DNA from: Salibaculum sp035270045
GTDB taxonomy: Bacteria; Pseudomonadota; Alphaproteobacteria; Rhodobacterales; Rhodobacteraceae
DNA: 64,000 nt
NCBI RefSeq assembly: GCF_035270045.1
Contig: NZ_DATFIP010000055.1
Coordinates: 1-64,000, forward strand
Direction: 5' to 3'
Part shown: positions 16,599 through 25,847 of the stretch, one piece after another
Layout: the number at the start of each line of letters is the position of its first letter
Position numbering within the stretch: the stretch's first letter is position 1
The notes under the pieces: generated by a model
What the model was told of the DNA's origin: nothing
Databases searched by the model: none
Seen by the model: the letters and a program-made list of their open reading frames with translations, nothing else
Made by a program: the position numbers and the translations under genes

Positions 16599-18011
16599 TC
16601 AACGCCACCAGGGGCCATGGCGGTCTTCGCCGCCGTCAACCCGGTCGAACCCGTGTCTGCCGAAGAAATCCCGCTGGGCCTGAACCAGGTCGGTGGTGCC
16701 CCGGGCGCGGGTCATGCTGTCGAGAAAGCCGAGGGCCGCGGCCAGGGCGGGTACAGGGTGACCGCCGCTGGCGGCTTGCGCCACGACGGCACGCAGGGCG
16801 GGCAGGCTGTCGTCCAGCATGTCCTTGAAGGCGGGGGCGAAGACCAACTGCCCCTGCGGCAGGTCCCCCCGAAACGCCTTGGCGATGTCGTCGAGCAGGG
16901 CCGAGCGTATGATGCAGCCCGCGCGCCAGATCTCGGCGATGCGGGCGGGGTCGAGCGACCAGCCGTAGGCGTCCGAGGCCGCCAGCAGGGTACGGAACCC
17001 CTGGGCATAGGCGATGATGCGCCCGGCCAGCAGGGCCTGTTCCAATTGCGCCTCGGACAGGTCGACCGGGCCGGCAGTCTGGCCATAAAGACCCTCGCCT
17101 GTCTCGCGCAGTGGCTTTTCCGCCGACCAGCTGCGGGCAGCCACCGCCGCCTCGACCGTGGTGGCGGACTGGCCCAGTTTCACGGCCTCGATCACTGTCC
17201 AGCGGCCGGTGCCCTTCTGCCCGGCCTGGTCGAGAATGGCATCGACCGCCGGCACACCGGGCGCATCCTCGGCCTTCAGTATCTTGCCCGTGATCCCCAC
17301 CAGGTAGCTTTGAAGAGGGCCGCTGTCCCACACCGCGAAGGTCTTGCCGATCTCGGCAGGGGCCAGGCCCTGGCCATGACGCATCAGCCCGTAGATCTCC
17401 GCGATCATCTGCATATCGGCATATTCGATGCCGTTATGGACCGTTTTGACGAAATGCCCCGCCCCGTCGGGGCCGAGGTGGGCGGCGCAGGGGACGCCCT
17501 CGTACCGAGCCGCGATGGACTCGATCATGGATCTGATGCCGGACCAGGCCTGTTCGGTACCGCCGACCATGATCGACGGGCCATGGCGCGCGCCCTCTTC
17601 CCCACCGGAGACACCCATGCCGATATAGGTCAGGCCCGCCGCCTCGAGCGCCTCGGTGCGTCGCCGCGTATCGTTGAAATCGGCATTCCCCGCGTCGATG
17701 ATCGCGTCGCCCGGCGTCAGCAGCGGCCGCAGTCGGTCTATGGTCTCATCCACAGGCGCGCCCGCTGGCACCATCAGGATAACGGCGCGCGGGCCGGGCA
17801 TGGCAGGCACCATGGTTTCAAGGTCATGATGGGCCGAAAGATTGTCGGCCAGCCCCGCCGCGGCGGCATCGTTGCGGAAAGCATCGACAACCTGATCGCT
17901 GCGGTTCGAGACATGAAGGCCGAAGCCCTTGTCGAGGATATTCAGCGCCAGCGCGCTGCCCATGGTACCGAGCCCGTAGAGGCCCAAGGTTGCGCCGGTG
18001 CTCATCGTCAT
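16599..18011 (-). CDS. gnd: 6-phosphogluconate dehydrogenase, decarboxylating
   Basis: A 470-residue enzyme converting 6-phosphogluconate to ribulose 5-phosphate with reduction of NADP+. The Rossmann motif GLGTMGSALALNI is followed by NRS, as in NADP-preferring forms. Conserved GVSGGEEGARHGPSIMVGG and the substrate loop HFVKTVHNGIEYADMQ, with the catalytic Lys, are present, and the length equals the classical long form. Two ATG codons (18011, 18005) follow a GGAGGG sequence; either is possible. It is convergent with hrpB, and its upstream region faces the Nudix gene. Confidence 0.96.
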   Translation of the reverse strand: MTMSTGATLGLYGLGTMGSALALNILDKGFGLHVSNRSDQVVDAFRNDAAAAGLADNLSAHHDLETMVPAMPGPRAVILMVPAGAPVDETIDRLRPLLTPGDAIIDAGNADFNDTRRRTEALEAAGLTYIGMGVSGGEEGARHGPSIMVGGTEQAWSGIRSMIESIAARYEGVPCAAHLGPDGAGHFVKTVHNGIEYADMQMIAEIYGLMRHGQGLAPAEIGKTFAVWDSGPLQSYLVGITGKILKAEDAPGVPAVDAILDQAGQKGTGRWTVIEAVKLGQSATTVEAAVAARSWSAEKPLRETGEGLYGQTAGPVDLSEAQLEQALLAGRIIAYAQGFRTLLAASDAYGWSLDPARIAEIWRAGCIIRSALLDDIAKAFRGDLPQGQLVFAPAFKDMLDDSLPALRAVVAQAASGGHPVPALAAALGFLDSMTRARGTTDLVQAQRDFFGRHGFDRVDGGEDRHGPWWR

Positions 18012-18166
18012 CTTCCCTCCCGGCCTGCCTGCCGCTGTGCCCCTACATGCCCTTGCCGCCGGACCGCGACAAGGCCGATCCGGGCACGGCCGCGTGATTT
18101 GCCATTTTGCAGATACTTCTTTAAGAAGTTCCCCCGATAAAAAGAATGCAGGGCAGGCAGGGAAAC

Positions 18167-18640
18167 ATGATCCAGTTCCGACTTCACGCGATACGCGACT
18201 ATTTCGCACCGCTGTTCCGGCGTCCCAACGCGGTGCAAATGGCGGCACTGTGTTATCGTGGCGGCTCGGACGGCCCTGAAATCCTGCTTGTCCAGAGCAG
18301 TGCCGGCCGTTGGATCATGCCCAAGGGCTGGCCTGTGAAAGGCACCGACGGGGCCGGCACGGCCCTGACCGAAGCCTGGGAGGAAGCCGGGGTCAAGCAT
18401 GGCAAGGCCGAGTCTTCCGCGTTCGGAAAATTCCGGACGACCAAGACGCTTGATGATGGACCGCGGGTGCCCTGCACGACCTACGTCTATCCGGTCGAAG
18501 TGCGCGCGCTGAGCAATGACTATCCCGAAGCCGAGGATCGCAGGCGCAAGTGGGTGCCCCTGTCCGATGCCGCCGATCTCGTCGGAGAAGAGGGGTTGCG
18601 TGACATTCTTACCCGGTTCGCGAAGCGAACCGCCGCCTGA
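18167..18640 (+). CDS. Nudix hydrolase (DIPP-like)
   Basis: A 157-residue Nudix-fold pyrophosphohydrolase. It carries GRWIMPKGWP and the modified Nudix box ending TEAWEEAGV, in which the usual RE-U-xEE-x-GU has Thr in place of the Arg. The GRW-I-PKGWP lead is typical of diphosphoinositol-polyphosphate-type Nudix proteins; the bacterial substrates of this branch may be dinucleoside or inorganic polyphosphates. A close paralogue is at 46119-46586. The start at 18167 is preferred (AGGG just upstream); an in-frame ATG lies at 18146. The Pit phosphate transporter gene follows on the same strand about 110 bp downstream. Confidence 0.88.
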   Translation: MIQFRLHAIRDYFAPLFRRPNAVQMAALCYRGGSDGPEILLVQSSAGRWIMPKGWPVKGTDGAGTALTEAWEEAGVKHGKAESSAFGKFRTTKTLDDGPRVPCTTYVYPVEVRALSNDYPEAEDRRRKWVPLSDAADLVGEEGLRDILTRFAKRTAA

Positions 18641-18750
18641 TCGTCCGCCGCGCGATTGCATCGTCCCTTGCACTCCACTAACGGACCGCCGAACGGGAAC
18701 GTAACAGTTTTGTGACGAGCGGCCCGGTTCGCGCGGCACAGGGGGACGGC

Positions 18751-20220
18751 ATGGCCGACAAGAACACCGAGTGGACGACCCTGGACAAGGATCTGGGCCG
18801 GATAAGCCAGCTCGAATACGCCTCTCAATACGTGTCGCGCCCGATGGTGGGACCCGGCATTGCCCTCGCTTTCATGGTGGTTGTCGGCTTGCTGGCCGGG
18901 CTTTTCTGGGGCGGGCAACCGACATCCCTGATCGTTGTCGCCGCGGCGATCTTCGGCGCTTACATGGCGATCAATATTGGCGCCAACGACGTGGCCAACA
19001 ACATGGGCCCCGCCGTGGGTGCCAATGCGCTGACCATGGGTGGCGCCATCGTCATCGCGGCCCTGTTCGAAAGCGCCGGGGCGCTGCTGGCGGGTGGCGA
19101 CGTGGTTTCAACAATTTCCAAGGGGATCATCACGCCCGACAGCCTGGCCGATTCCGAGGTCTTCATCTGGGCGATGATGGCGGCGCTGATTTCTTCGGCA
19201 CTCTGGGTCAACCTCGCCACCTGGGTCGGCGCACCGGTATCCACCACACATTCCGTCGTCGGCGGGGTCATGGGGGCCGGGATCGCGGCCGCCGGCCTGG
19301 CGGCCGTGAACTGGCCGACCATGGGCGCCATCGCCGCCAGCTGGGTCATCTCACCGATGCTTGGGGGCGCGATCGCGGCCGCCTTCCTGGCCTTCATCAA
19401 GGCGCGGATCATTTATCAGGACGACAAGATCGCCGCCGCGCGGCGCTGGGTACCAGTGCTGATCGCGATCATGGCGGGCGCCTTCGCGGCCTACCTGGCG
19501 GTCAAGGGCCTCAAGCGGATCGTCACGCTCGACCTGGGCACCGCCTTGCTGGTCGGGCTGGCGGTCGGGGCCGTGGCCTATGTGGTCGCCGCGCCGCTGA
19601 TCCGACGCCAATCCGAGGGGATGGAAAACCGCAACAAGTCGCTCAAGGCGCTGTTCGCCCTGCCGTTGGTTTTTTCCGCCGCCCTGCTGAGCTTTGCCCA
19701 TGGCGCCAATGACGTGGCAAACGCCGTGGGGCCCCTGGCCGCCATCGTCCATGCCGAGCAATTCGGCGAATTTGCGGGCAAGGTCAGCATCCCCACCTGG
19801 GTCATGGTGATCGGGGCCTTCGGGATCTCCTTCGGGCTGGTGCTTTTCGGACCGAAACTGATCCGGATGGTCGGCAGCCAGATCACCAAGCTGAACCCGA
19901 TGCGGGCTTATTGCGTCGCGCTGTCAGCGGCAATCACGGTCATCGTGGCAAGCTGGCTGGGCCTTCCGGTGAGTTCGACGCATATTGCCGTTGGCGGGGT
20001 CTTCGGCGTTGGCTTCTACCGGGAATGGCACCACGAACGCCGGGCCCGCGATCGTGGAGCGGCCCGCGGGGTGCGCCTGCCGGTCGAGGAGCGGCGGCGG
20101 CGCAAGCTGGTGCGCCGGTCGCATTTCATGACCATCGTCGCAGCCTGGGTCATTACCGTGCCCGCGGCGGCGGTGCTGTCAGGGCTGATCTTCCTGGGGC
20201 TGTCGACGGTGGTGTTCTGA
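18751..20220 (+). CDS. Inorganic phosphate transporter, Pit/PHO4 family
   Basis: A 489-residue integral membrane transporter of the PHO4 family, which imports phosphate (or metal-phosphate) with protons. The two family signatures are GANDVANNMGP in the N-half and HGANDVANAVGPLAA in the C-half, reflecting the inverted internal repeat; GAPVSTTHS and GLPVSSTHIAVG are the paired hairpin motifs. A charged cytoplasmic stretch (residues about 430-455, Arg-rich) precedes the last helix. The start at 18751 gives a soluble N-terminus before helix 1. Confidence 0.95.
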   Translation: MADKNTEWTTLDKDLGRISQLEYASQYVSRPMVGPGIALAFMVVVGLLAGLFWGGQPTSLIVVAAAIFGAYMAINIGANDVANNMGPAVGANALTMGGAIVIAALFESAGALLAGGDVVSTISKGIITPDSLADSEVFIWAMMAALISSALWVNLATWVGAPVSTTHSVVGGVMGAGIAAAGLAAVNWPTMGAIAASWVISPMLGGAIAAAFLAFIKARIIYQDDKIAAARRWVPVLIAIMAGAFAAYLAVKGLKRIVTLDLGTALLVGLAVGAVAYVVAAPLIRRQSEGMENRNKSLKALFALPLVFSAALLSFAHGANDVANAVGPLAAIVHAEQFGEFAGKVSIPTWVMVIGAFGISFGLVLFGPKLIRMVGSQITKLNPMRAYCVALSAAITVIVASWLGLPVSSTHIAVGGVFGVGFYREWHHERRARDRGAARGVRLPVEERRRRKLVRRSHFMTIVAAWVITVPAAAVLSGLIFLGLSTVVF

Positions 20221-20238
20221 ACGCACCCAGCTCAGGGA

Positions 20239-21165
20239 TCATACGCCCAGACAGTGCCGCATGATCGCTTTCTGTGCGTGAAGGCGGTTCTCGGCCTCGT
20301 CCCAGATCACCGAATGGGGGCCATCCATGACTTCAGATGTCGCCTCGTCATCGCGATGGGCAGGCAGGCAGTGCATGAACAGCGCATTGGCATTGGCGCC
20401 GGCCATGAGATCGGCATTGACCTGGTAACCGCGCAGCTGGTTGTGGCGCCGTTCCCGGGCCGACTGGGGATCATGCATGCTGACCCAGGTATCGGTCACG
20501 ACAAGGTCGGCGCCCTGCACGGCCTTTACCGGGTCGCGCTCGACCTCGACCGTGACGCCCTTGGCGCGGGCCTCTTCCATGAAGACCTGCTCGGGGTCCA
20601 GCGGCTCCGGCCCGGTGAAGGTCAGGTCGAAGCCGAACTGCCCGGCGGCATGGATGAAACTGGCGCAGACATTGTTGCCATCGCCGGACCAGACGACCTT
20701 CTTGCCCGCGATGGGCCCGTTGTGTTCCTCGAATGTCAGGATGTCGGCCATGATCTGGCAGGGATGGCTGCGATCGGTCAGCCCGTTGATCACGGGCACG
20801 TCGGCATGTTCGGCCATCTCCAGAAGGGTCTGTTCCTCGAAGGTGCGGATCATGATCAGGTCGACATAGCGCGACAGGACGCGCGCGGTATCGGCGATGG
20901 TCTCGCCATGGCCCAGCTGCATGTCGGACCCCGACAGGACCATGGTTTCACCGCCCATCTGGCGCACGCCCACGTCAAAGGAAATGCGGGTCCGGGTCGA
21001 GGGTTTCTCGAAGATCAGCGCCACCATCTGCCCGGCCAGCGGGGTGTCGTCATCGGCCATGCCTTTCGGGCGGCCATTGCGATCGTGCTTCATCGCGGCG
21101 GCGTTGTCGATGATCCGCCGCAGCTCGGTGGCGTCGGTCTTGTTGATGTCGAGGAAATGGGTCAT
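20239..21165 (-). CDS. argF: Ornithine carbamoyltransferase
   Basis: A 308-residue enzyme making citrulline from ornithine and carbamoyl phosphate in arginine synthesis. The carbamoyl-phosphate loop STRTR is at 56-60, HPCQ lies in RSHPCQIMAD, and HCLPAHR is near 265. It is the last gene of an argD-GNAT-argF unit on the minus strand and is convergent with the phosphate transporter gene, 18 bp between stops. Confidence 0.97.
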   Translation of the reverse strand: MTHFLDINKTDATELRRIIDNAAAMKHDRNGRPKGMADDDTPLAGQMVALIFEKPSTRTRISFDVGVRQMGGETMVLSGSDMQLGHGETIADTARVLSRYVDLIMIRTFEEQTLLEMAEHADVPVINGLTDRSHPCQIMADILTFEEHNGPIAGKKVVWSGDGNNVCASFIHAAGQFGFDLTFTGPEPLDPEQVFMEEARAKGVTVEVERDPVKAVQGADLVVTDTWVSMHDPQSARERRHNQLRGYQVNADLMAGANANALFMHCLPAHRDDEATSEVMDGPHSVIWDEAENRLHAQKAIMRHCLGV

Positions 21166-21213
21166 GTCGATCTGCTTTTTTCTTGGTCGGGGCGAAGTCC
21201 GGGTAATGCCGTA

Positions 21214-21696
21214 TCAGGGGTGGATCATCACCTGCACGGGATCGCCGTCTTCGCCCGGCACTGTTTTCAGGGGGCGAAATCCGGCCCGGGCATAGGCCGC
21301 GATGGCACGGGTATTGGCCGGATCGGGATCGGTGAGGATAACCGGGTGGCGGCGTCGCAACCGGCGCAGCCGCGCGGCAATGTAGCCCGCCGCGTGCCCC
21401 TGGCCCAGGAAGGCCGGGTCGCCCAGGAAGGTATCAAGGGCCCGCGCACCCGCGGGCAGGTCGGCATATTGCGGCATGGGCCAGTGATGTGCGTCGTAAT
21501 CCTGGAGGAACGCGAAGGGGATGCCCCCGGCGTGCACGATCCGCAGGTTGATGGCGGGATTCTCGATATCGCCGGCAACCAGCGCCCATTCGGATTCGCC
21601 ATCACGCCACCAGCCCGCGATATGGGGCTGGGCCAGCCAGGCCTTGAACATCGGCGCATCGGCCGGTGTCACGGGGCGAAAGCTGTAGTCAACCAT
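21214..21696 (-). CDS. GNAT acetyltransferase, AAC(6')-like branch
   Basis: A 160-residue N-acetyltransferase of the GNAT fold. The N-terminal FRPVTPADAPMFKAWLAQPHIAGWW and the DTFLGDPAFLGQGHAAGYI acetyl-CoA loop resemble the Acetyltransf_8/AAC(6')-type group, whose members acetylate aminoglycosides or siderophore precursors. The C-terminal NTRAIAAYARAGF is the usual GNAT end motif. It lies between argD (8-bp overlap) and argF, so it is co-expressed with arginine synthesis; a small amine or ornithine-related substrate is possible but unproven. Confidence 0.82.
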   Translation of the reverse strand: MVDYSFRPVTPADAPMFKAWLAQPHIAGWWRDGESEWALVAGDIENPAINLRIVHAGGIPFAFLQDYDAHHWPMPQYADLPAGARALDTFLGDPAFLGQGHAAGYIAARLRRLRRRHPVILTDPDPANTRAIAAYARAGFRPLKTVPGEDGDPVQVMIHP

Positions 21697-22867
21697 GCAC
21701 GGTCATGCCACTTGCGGCGGCATCGAGCCGGTTCACGGCCTCGGAGATATCCGCATCGGTCACGGTCAGTGGCGGCAGCAGGCGCACCACGTTATCGGCC
21801 GCGGGCACGGTCAGAATCTCCTCGTCGTAGCACGCCTGCACCACGTCCGTATTGGCCGCCTTGCATTTCAGGCCCAGCATCAAGCCCGCACCGCGCACGG
21901 CCTCGAAGACATCCGGATGACTGGCGACCACCCCCTCCAGGCCCTGCCGCAATTGGCCCGCCTTGCGGTTGACCTGCGACAGGAAGGCGTCGTCGGCCAC
22001 GATCTCCATGACCTTGCAACCCACCGCACAGGCCAGCGGGTTGCCGCCATAGGTCGACCCGTGGCTACCCGCGGTCATGGCCTGCGCGGCCTTTTCCGTC
22101 GCCAGCACAGCGCCCAGCGGAAAGCCCCCGCCGATGCCCTTGGCGACCATCATGATGTCCGGGTTCACCCCGGCCCATTCATGCGCGAAGAGCTTGCCGG
22201 TCCGGCCCATGCCGCACTGCACCTCGTCAAGGATCAGCAGCAGCCCGTGTTCATCGCAAAGCTCCCGCAGCCCCTCCAGACACTGGTCAGGCAACGGGCG
22301 GATGCCGCCCTCGCCCTGCACGGGCTCGATCAGGATCGCGCCCACGTCCGGCTGTGCGGCAGCCGATTTCAGCGCCTCGTGATCGCCCCAGGGCAGGCTT
22401 TGGAAACCGGGCAGACAGGGCCCGAACCCCCTGGTCATCTTCTCCGACCCAGCCGCGGCGATACCCGCGCTGGAGCGGCCATGAAACGACCCCTCGAAGG
22501 TCAGGATGACGGGGCGGTCCTCGCCCCGGTCATGACGGTATTTCCGGGCCATCTTGACGGCCAGTTCGCAGCTTTCGGTGCCGGAATTGGTGAAGAACAC
22601 CGTATCGGCGAAGGTCTTGTCCACCAGCATGTCGGCCAGCCGCTGTTGCGGTTCGATCTGGTAGAGATTCGAGACATGCCAGAGCTTGCCCGCCTGGTCG
22701 GTCAGCGCCTGCACAAGGTCGGGATGGGCATGACCCAGCGCATTCACGGCGATCCCCGCGCCGAAGTCGAGGAAGCGGCGCCCGTCCTGTTCCACCAGCC
22801 AACTGCCCTCGCCCGACACGAAGCTGAGCGGCGCGCGGTTGTAGGTGGGTAGAACGGAAGGGATCAT
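21689..22867 (-). CDS. argD: Acetylornithine aminotransferase
   Basis: A 392-residue class-III PLP aminotransferase acting on N-acetylornithine (and often succinyl-diaminopimelate). The PLP-binding Lys is Lys243 in MVAKGIGGGFP. FTNSGTESCELAVKMARKY and ILDEVQCGMGRTG are the conserved cofactor-binding segments. The start at 22867 follows AAGGA. It is the first gene of the argD-GNAT-argF operon. Confidence 0.96.
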   Translation of the reverse strand: MIPSVLPTYNRAPLSFVSGEGSWLVEQDGRRFLDFGAGIAVNALGHAHPDLVQALTDQAGKLWHVSNLYQIEPQQRLADMLVDKTFADTVFFTNSGTESCELAVKMARKYRHDRGEDRPVILTFEGSFHGRSSAGIAAAGSEKMTRGFGPCLPGFQSLPWGDHEALKSAAAQPDVGAILIEPVQGEGGIRPLPDQCLEGLRELCDEHGLLLILDEVQCGMGRTGKLFAHEWAGVNPDIMMVAKGIGGGFPLGAVLATEKAAQAMTAGSHGSTYGGNPLACAVGCKVMEIVADDAFLSQVNRKAGQLRQGLEGVVASHPDVFEAVRGAGLMLGLKCKAANTDVVQACYDEEILTVPAADNVVRLLPPLTVTDADISEAVNRLDAAASGMTVHG

Positions 22868-23055
22868 CTTTGTTGTCCTTGCTTGGAAAGCCCGAGTGAT
22901 GCCGAAAGGCCGGGCATTGGTCAACGATGCGAAGGGAAATGGTGGACGCGCGTGGCGTCGCGGACGCAGGTTCAGCGTCGGCGTCGGGTCTGGGTGGTGA
23001 TCGGCACGCACATCATGGGTTGGCCCTTAGGGCAATTCCCAGGCCGTTGGAACCC

Positions 23056-23556
23056 CTATCCGGCATCCGCACGCAAACAGGCACGGATGTATTTGGCGGC
23101 CGAGCGATAGTGCGACGGCCCGGCGGCCTCGGCCCATCGTCCGGTCGTCCAGTCGTTGTCGGCGCCCTTCATCGGCCCCCCGTAAAGCGCCGCGTCGTCC
23201 ATTTCGGTCATGAAGGCCAGCAATCGCCCATGCCGGTCGGCGAGCATCGCGCGCGCCGCGTCCCAGTCCAGGTCCGACTGCCTTTGGCGCAGGTCGGCGT
23301 TGTAGGCCTTGAGCTGATTCCACTTGTAGCCCGGTGCGGGAAAGGCCACGTCCTTGCCGGCCCGGCCGTCGTGATACCAGCCCAGGAACAGGTCGATCCA
23401 ATGGGCGCGATGGGCGATCACGTCCTTGATCGAGGTGTCCTCGTCGCGCTTGCGCATGGCTTGGACGGTCGGAATGCCGGCGATCAGCCGCTCCAGCTTG
23501 GCATAGTCCTTTTCGGTGACGGCAATCAGGTCGGCGCGGGTGGTGGCGGCGGGCAT
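23056..23556 (-). CDS. ClbS/DfsB-family four-helix-bundle protein
   Basis: A 166-residue DinB-like protein of the ClbS/DfsB (DUF1706) family. Typical features are RADLIAVTEKDYAKLERLI at the start, IKDVIAHRAHWIDLFLGWYHDG and SHYRSAAKYIRA at the end. ClbS itself protects colibactin producers as a cyclopropane hydrolase; most homologues, including stand-alone ones like this, have no proven role. No biosynthetic cluster is nearby. It sits in its own transcriptional space, with 189 bp to argD and 88 bp to the ABC-2 gene. Confidence 0.85.
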   Translation of the reverse strand: MPAATTRADLIAVTEKDYAKLERLIAGIPTVQAMRKRDEDTSIKDVIAHRAHWIDLFLGWYHDGRAGKDVAFPAPGYKWNQLKAYNADLRQRQSDLDWDAARAMLADRHGRLLAFMTEMDDAALYGGPMKGADNDWTTGRWAEAAGPSHYRSAAKYIRACLRADAG

Positions 23557-23643
23557 GGACCGGCTCCTGTCGGGTCATCACGCCCCATGATGGCGCGCAG
23601 AACCCGATTACGCCTTGATCCCGCGCAAGGTTCGGCCCGGGTC

Positions 23644-24447
23644 TCAGGCCTTGAGCCGGTATCCACGTTTCAGCCAGATCCAGACCATTCCCAGGATCAC
23701 CACGGCCGCGCACAGAACCACCACCAGCCCCAGCCAGGGGGAGCTGTCGGATACGCCGATCGCCCCGTAGCGCACCCCGTCGATCATGTAGAAGAACGGG
23801 TTGAGGTGACTGAAGGTTTGCAACGCGGGCGGCAATGCCTCGATCGAGTAGAAAGTGCCGGACAGGAAGGCCAGCGGCGTGATCAGGAAGTTCGTGATCG
23901 CGGCCAACTGGTCGAACTTGTTGGCGTAGATGCCGCCGATCATGCCCAGCCCGCCGAGGACGACCGACCCGGCCACCACGAAGGTCAGCGACCAAAGCGG
24001 ATGTGGCCAGGGGACATCCAGGAACATCCAGGCCCCGATCGCGATCACCAGCGCCACCATGAGGCCCCGCGCCACCGCCCCGGCCAGGTACCCCAGGAGC
24101 AGCTCCACCGGCGACAGCGGCGGCATTAGCGTGTCGACGATATTACCCTGTACCTTCGCGCTGGCGATTGAGGACGAGGTATTGGCAAAAGCGTTCTGGA
24201 TCACGGTCATTGTCAGGATGCCCGGCGCGATGAATTCGAGGAATGGCACGCCCATGACATCACCGCGGCGGCTGCCGATGGCGATGGTGAAGATCATAAG
24301 CAAAAGCCCCGCGTTGATCAGCGGCGCCATGACGGTCTGGCTCCAGACATTCATGAAACGCTGTACCTCGCGCCGGGCCAGGGTCCAGGTGCCCAGCCAG
24401 TTCACCGCGCCGAAACGGCGCACGCCCATTTCCGGATTCTCGGTCAT
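23644..24447 (-). CDS. ABC-2 type transporter permease
   Basis: A 267-residue membrane protein with six predicted helices and the ABC-2 signature region (GYLAGAVARGLMVALVIAIGAWMFL; FLITPLAFLSGTFYSIEALPP...HLNPFFYMIDGVRYG). It belongs to the YadH/NodJ-like group of exporters. No ATPase gene adjoins it in this window, so its partner is encoded elsewhere. The gene is divergent from gcrA. Confidence 0.92.
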   Translation of the reverse strand: MTENPEMGVRRFGAVNWLGTWTLARREVQRFMNVWSQTVMAPLINAGLLLMIFTIAIGSRRGDVMGVPFLEFIAPGILTMTVIQNAFANTSSSIASAKVQGNIVDTLMPPLSPVELLLGYLAGAVARGLMVALVIAIGAWMFLDVPWPHPLWSLTFVVAGSVVLGGLGMIGGIYANKFDQLAAITNFLITPLAFLSGTFYSIEALPPALQTFSHLNPFFYMIDGVRYGAIGVSDSSPWLGLVVVLCAAVVILGMVWIWLKRGYRLKA

Positions 24448-24474
24448 CCGCCCGTCCTTTTGCCTTCGATCCGC

Positions 24475-24502
24475 TTGTATCTGCGGTGTGCGTGCTTAGA
24501 AT
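24475..24502 (+). promoter_or_regulatory. Possible gcrA promoter
   Basis: TTGTAT (24475-24480) and TAGAAT (24497-24502) are separated by 16 bp and lie about 80 bp before the gcrA start. This is a fair match to sigma-70-type elements in an otherwise G+C-rich stretch. No second-site evidence supports it. Confidence 0.35.
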
Positions 24503-24580
24503 AGGACGCTGACCCGAGATACAACCCCCCGCGCGGTGGCGAAGCGCCATCCGGGGCCAGACCGAGCGGATTGGAAGCAG

Positions 24581-25204
24581 ATGTCCTGGACCGACGAGCG
24601 CGTCGAGACGTTGAAGAAGATGTGGGGCGAAGGCCAGTCGGCCAGCCAGATTGCCAAGGAGCTGGGTGGCGTGACACGCAATGCCGTTATCGGCAAGGTG
24701 CACCGGCTGGGCCTGTCCAATCGGGCCGGGTCGGGCGGTGCCGCCGCCGCGACCGCAGCGGCCCCCGCGCCCGAGGCGCCTGCGAAACCGGCCCCCGCGC
24801 CGAAGCCCGCCACCAAGCCCAAGGCCCGGCCCGAGCCTGAGGCCGAGAACGTCGCCGCCCCCGCGCCCGAGGCACCGGCCGGCCAAGGAGAGGCCAACGA
24901 GGACGCGCCGCGCACCACCGCGCGCCGGGCCATCATCCCCGCCGGCCAGCCGCTGCCGCCCCAGCCCAGCGCCAACGAGATCGACCCCGAGGCCCTGGCC
25001 AAGGTGAGCGAAGTCGAGAAGGCCGCCAAGAGGCTCAACCTCATGGAACTGACCGAGCGGACCTGCAAGTGGCCCATCGGCGATCCGGCGACCGAGGATT
25101 TCTATTTCTGCGGCCTGCCGGTGCAACAGGGCAAGCCCTATTGCGAGGCCCATGTGGGCGTGGCCTTCCAGCCCATGTCCAGCCGCCGCGATCGCAAGCG
25201 CTAG
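24581..25204 (+). CDS. gcrA: GcrA cell-cycle regulator
   Basis: A 207-residue transcription cofactor of alphaproteobacteria that binds sigma-70 and senses CcrM methylation at GANTC sites. The N-terminal DNA-binding region is intact: MSWTDERVETLKKMWGEG, ASQIAKELGG, TRNAVIGKVHRLGLSNR. A long Ala/Pro/Glu-rich linker (about residues 48-130) leads to the C-terminal sigma-binding domain with the conserved TCKWPIGDP, FCG and PYCEAH motifs. The start at 24581 matches the family. Its stop overlaps the convergent uracil-DNA glycosylase stop. Confidence 0.97.
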   Translation: MSWTDERVETLKKMWGEGQSASQIAKELGGVTRNAVIGKVHRLGLSNRAGSGGAAAATAAAPAPEAPAKPAPAPKPATKPKARPEPEAENVAAPAPEAPAGQGEANEDAPRTTARRAIIPAGQPLPPQPSANEIDPEALAKVSEVEKAAKRLNLMELTERTCKWPIGDPATEDFYFCGLPVQQGKPYCEAHVGVAFQPMSSRRDRKR

Positions 25205-25797
25205 ACGGTTTCCAGCACCCGCTGTTTCAGCGCCGGCAAGAGCTCTGTTTCGATCCAAGGGTTGCGGCGCAAGACAGCTGTGTTGCGCCAAGACGGGTGC
25301 GGCAGAACGAAGGTGCCCGGCGCATGGGCGCGCCAGTTGCGCACGGTTTCGATCACCCCCGCACGCGCGGCCTCGGGGCCAAGGTGCCAACGCTGGGCAT
25401 GGCCGCCGATCACCACGGTCGTGGCGACGCGGGGCAGCTGCGCCATCACCGCCGCGCGCCACGTTTCGGCACAGCGCCGGGGCGGAGGCAGGTCACTCCC
25501 GCGGGCGTCATATCCCGGAAAACAGAAGGCCATTGGCACGATCGCCACCCGGTCCTTGTCGTAGAATTCGGCGCGGCTGAGCCCCAGCCAGTCGCGCAGA
25601 CGGTCGCCCGAACGGTCATCGAAGGGCACGCCGCTTTCATGCACGCGCAACCCCGGCGCCTGCCCCGCGATCAGCAGCCGCGCCGTGGGCCGGAACCAGG
25701 CGACGGGCCGCGGCCCATGGGCGGTTGTCGTGCCCGCGAAATCTTCGGCGCAGAGCGAACAGGCCCGGATACGGGATTTCAGCGTGTCGGCGTCCAC
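25201..25797 (-). CDS. Uracil-DNA glycosylase family protein
   Basis: A 198-residue UDG-superfamily protein. It has GQAPGLRVHESGVPFDD near residue 45, MAFCFPG and a closing HPSWRN motif. Cys pairs near the N-terminus (RACSLCAEDF) recall iron-sulfur forms, though the full four-Cys set is not seen. The gene must use GTG at 25797, preceded by AAAGGAG with 9-nt spacing; no suitable ATG fits the family. The role is base excision repair of uracil or related bases. Confidence 0.85.
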   Translation of the reverse strand: MDADTLKSRIRACSLCAEDFAGTTTAHGPRPVAWFRPTARLLIAGQAPGLRVHESGVPFDDRSGDRLRDWLGLSRAEFYDKDRVAIVPMAFCFPGYDARGSDLPPPRRCAETWRAAVMAQLPRVATTVVIGGHAQRWHLGPEAARAGVIETVRNWRAHAPGTFVLPHPSWRNTAVLRRNPWIETELLPALKQRVLETV

Positions 25798-25847
25798 GAT
25801 CGACGGCTCCTTTCGGAGCAGCAACCTAGCGCCGTGCCGCCGCGCTG

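Noticed and set aside
23056..23556. Colibactin-type self-resistance system
   Set aside because: ClbS/DfsB-like proteins are widespread without biosynthetic clusters, and no polyketide or peptide synthase gene is present.
24435..24439. GANTC (CcrM) site upstream of gcrA
   Set aside because: A single GATTC is expected by chance at about this frequency, and it lies within the divergent coding region rather than at the promoter.
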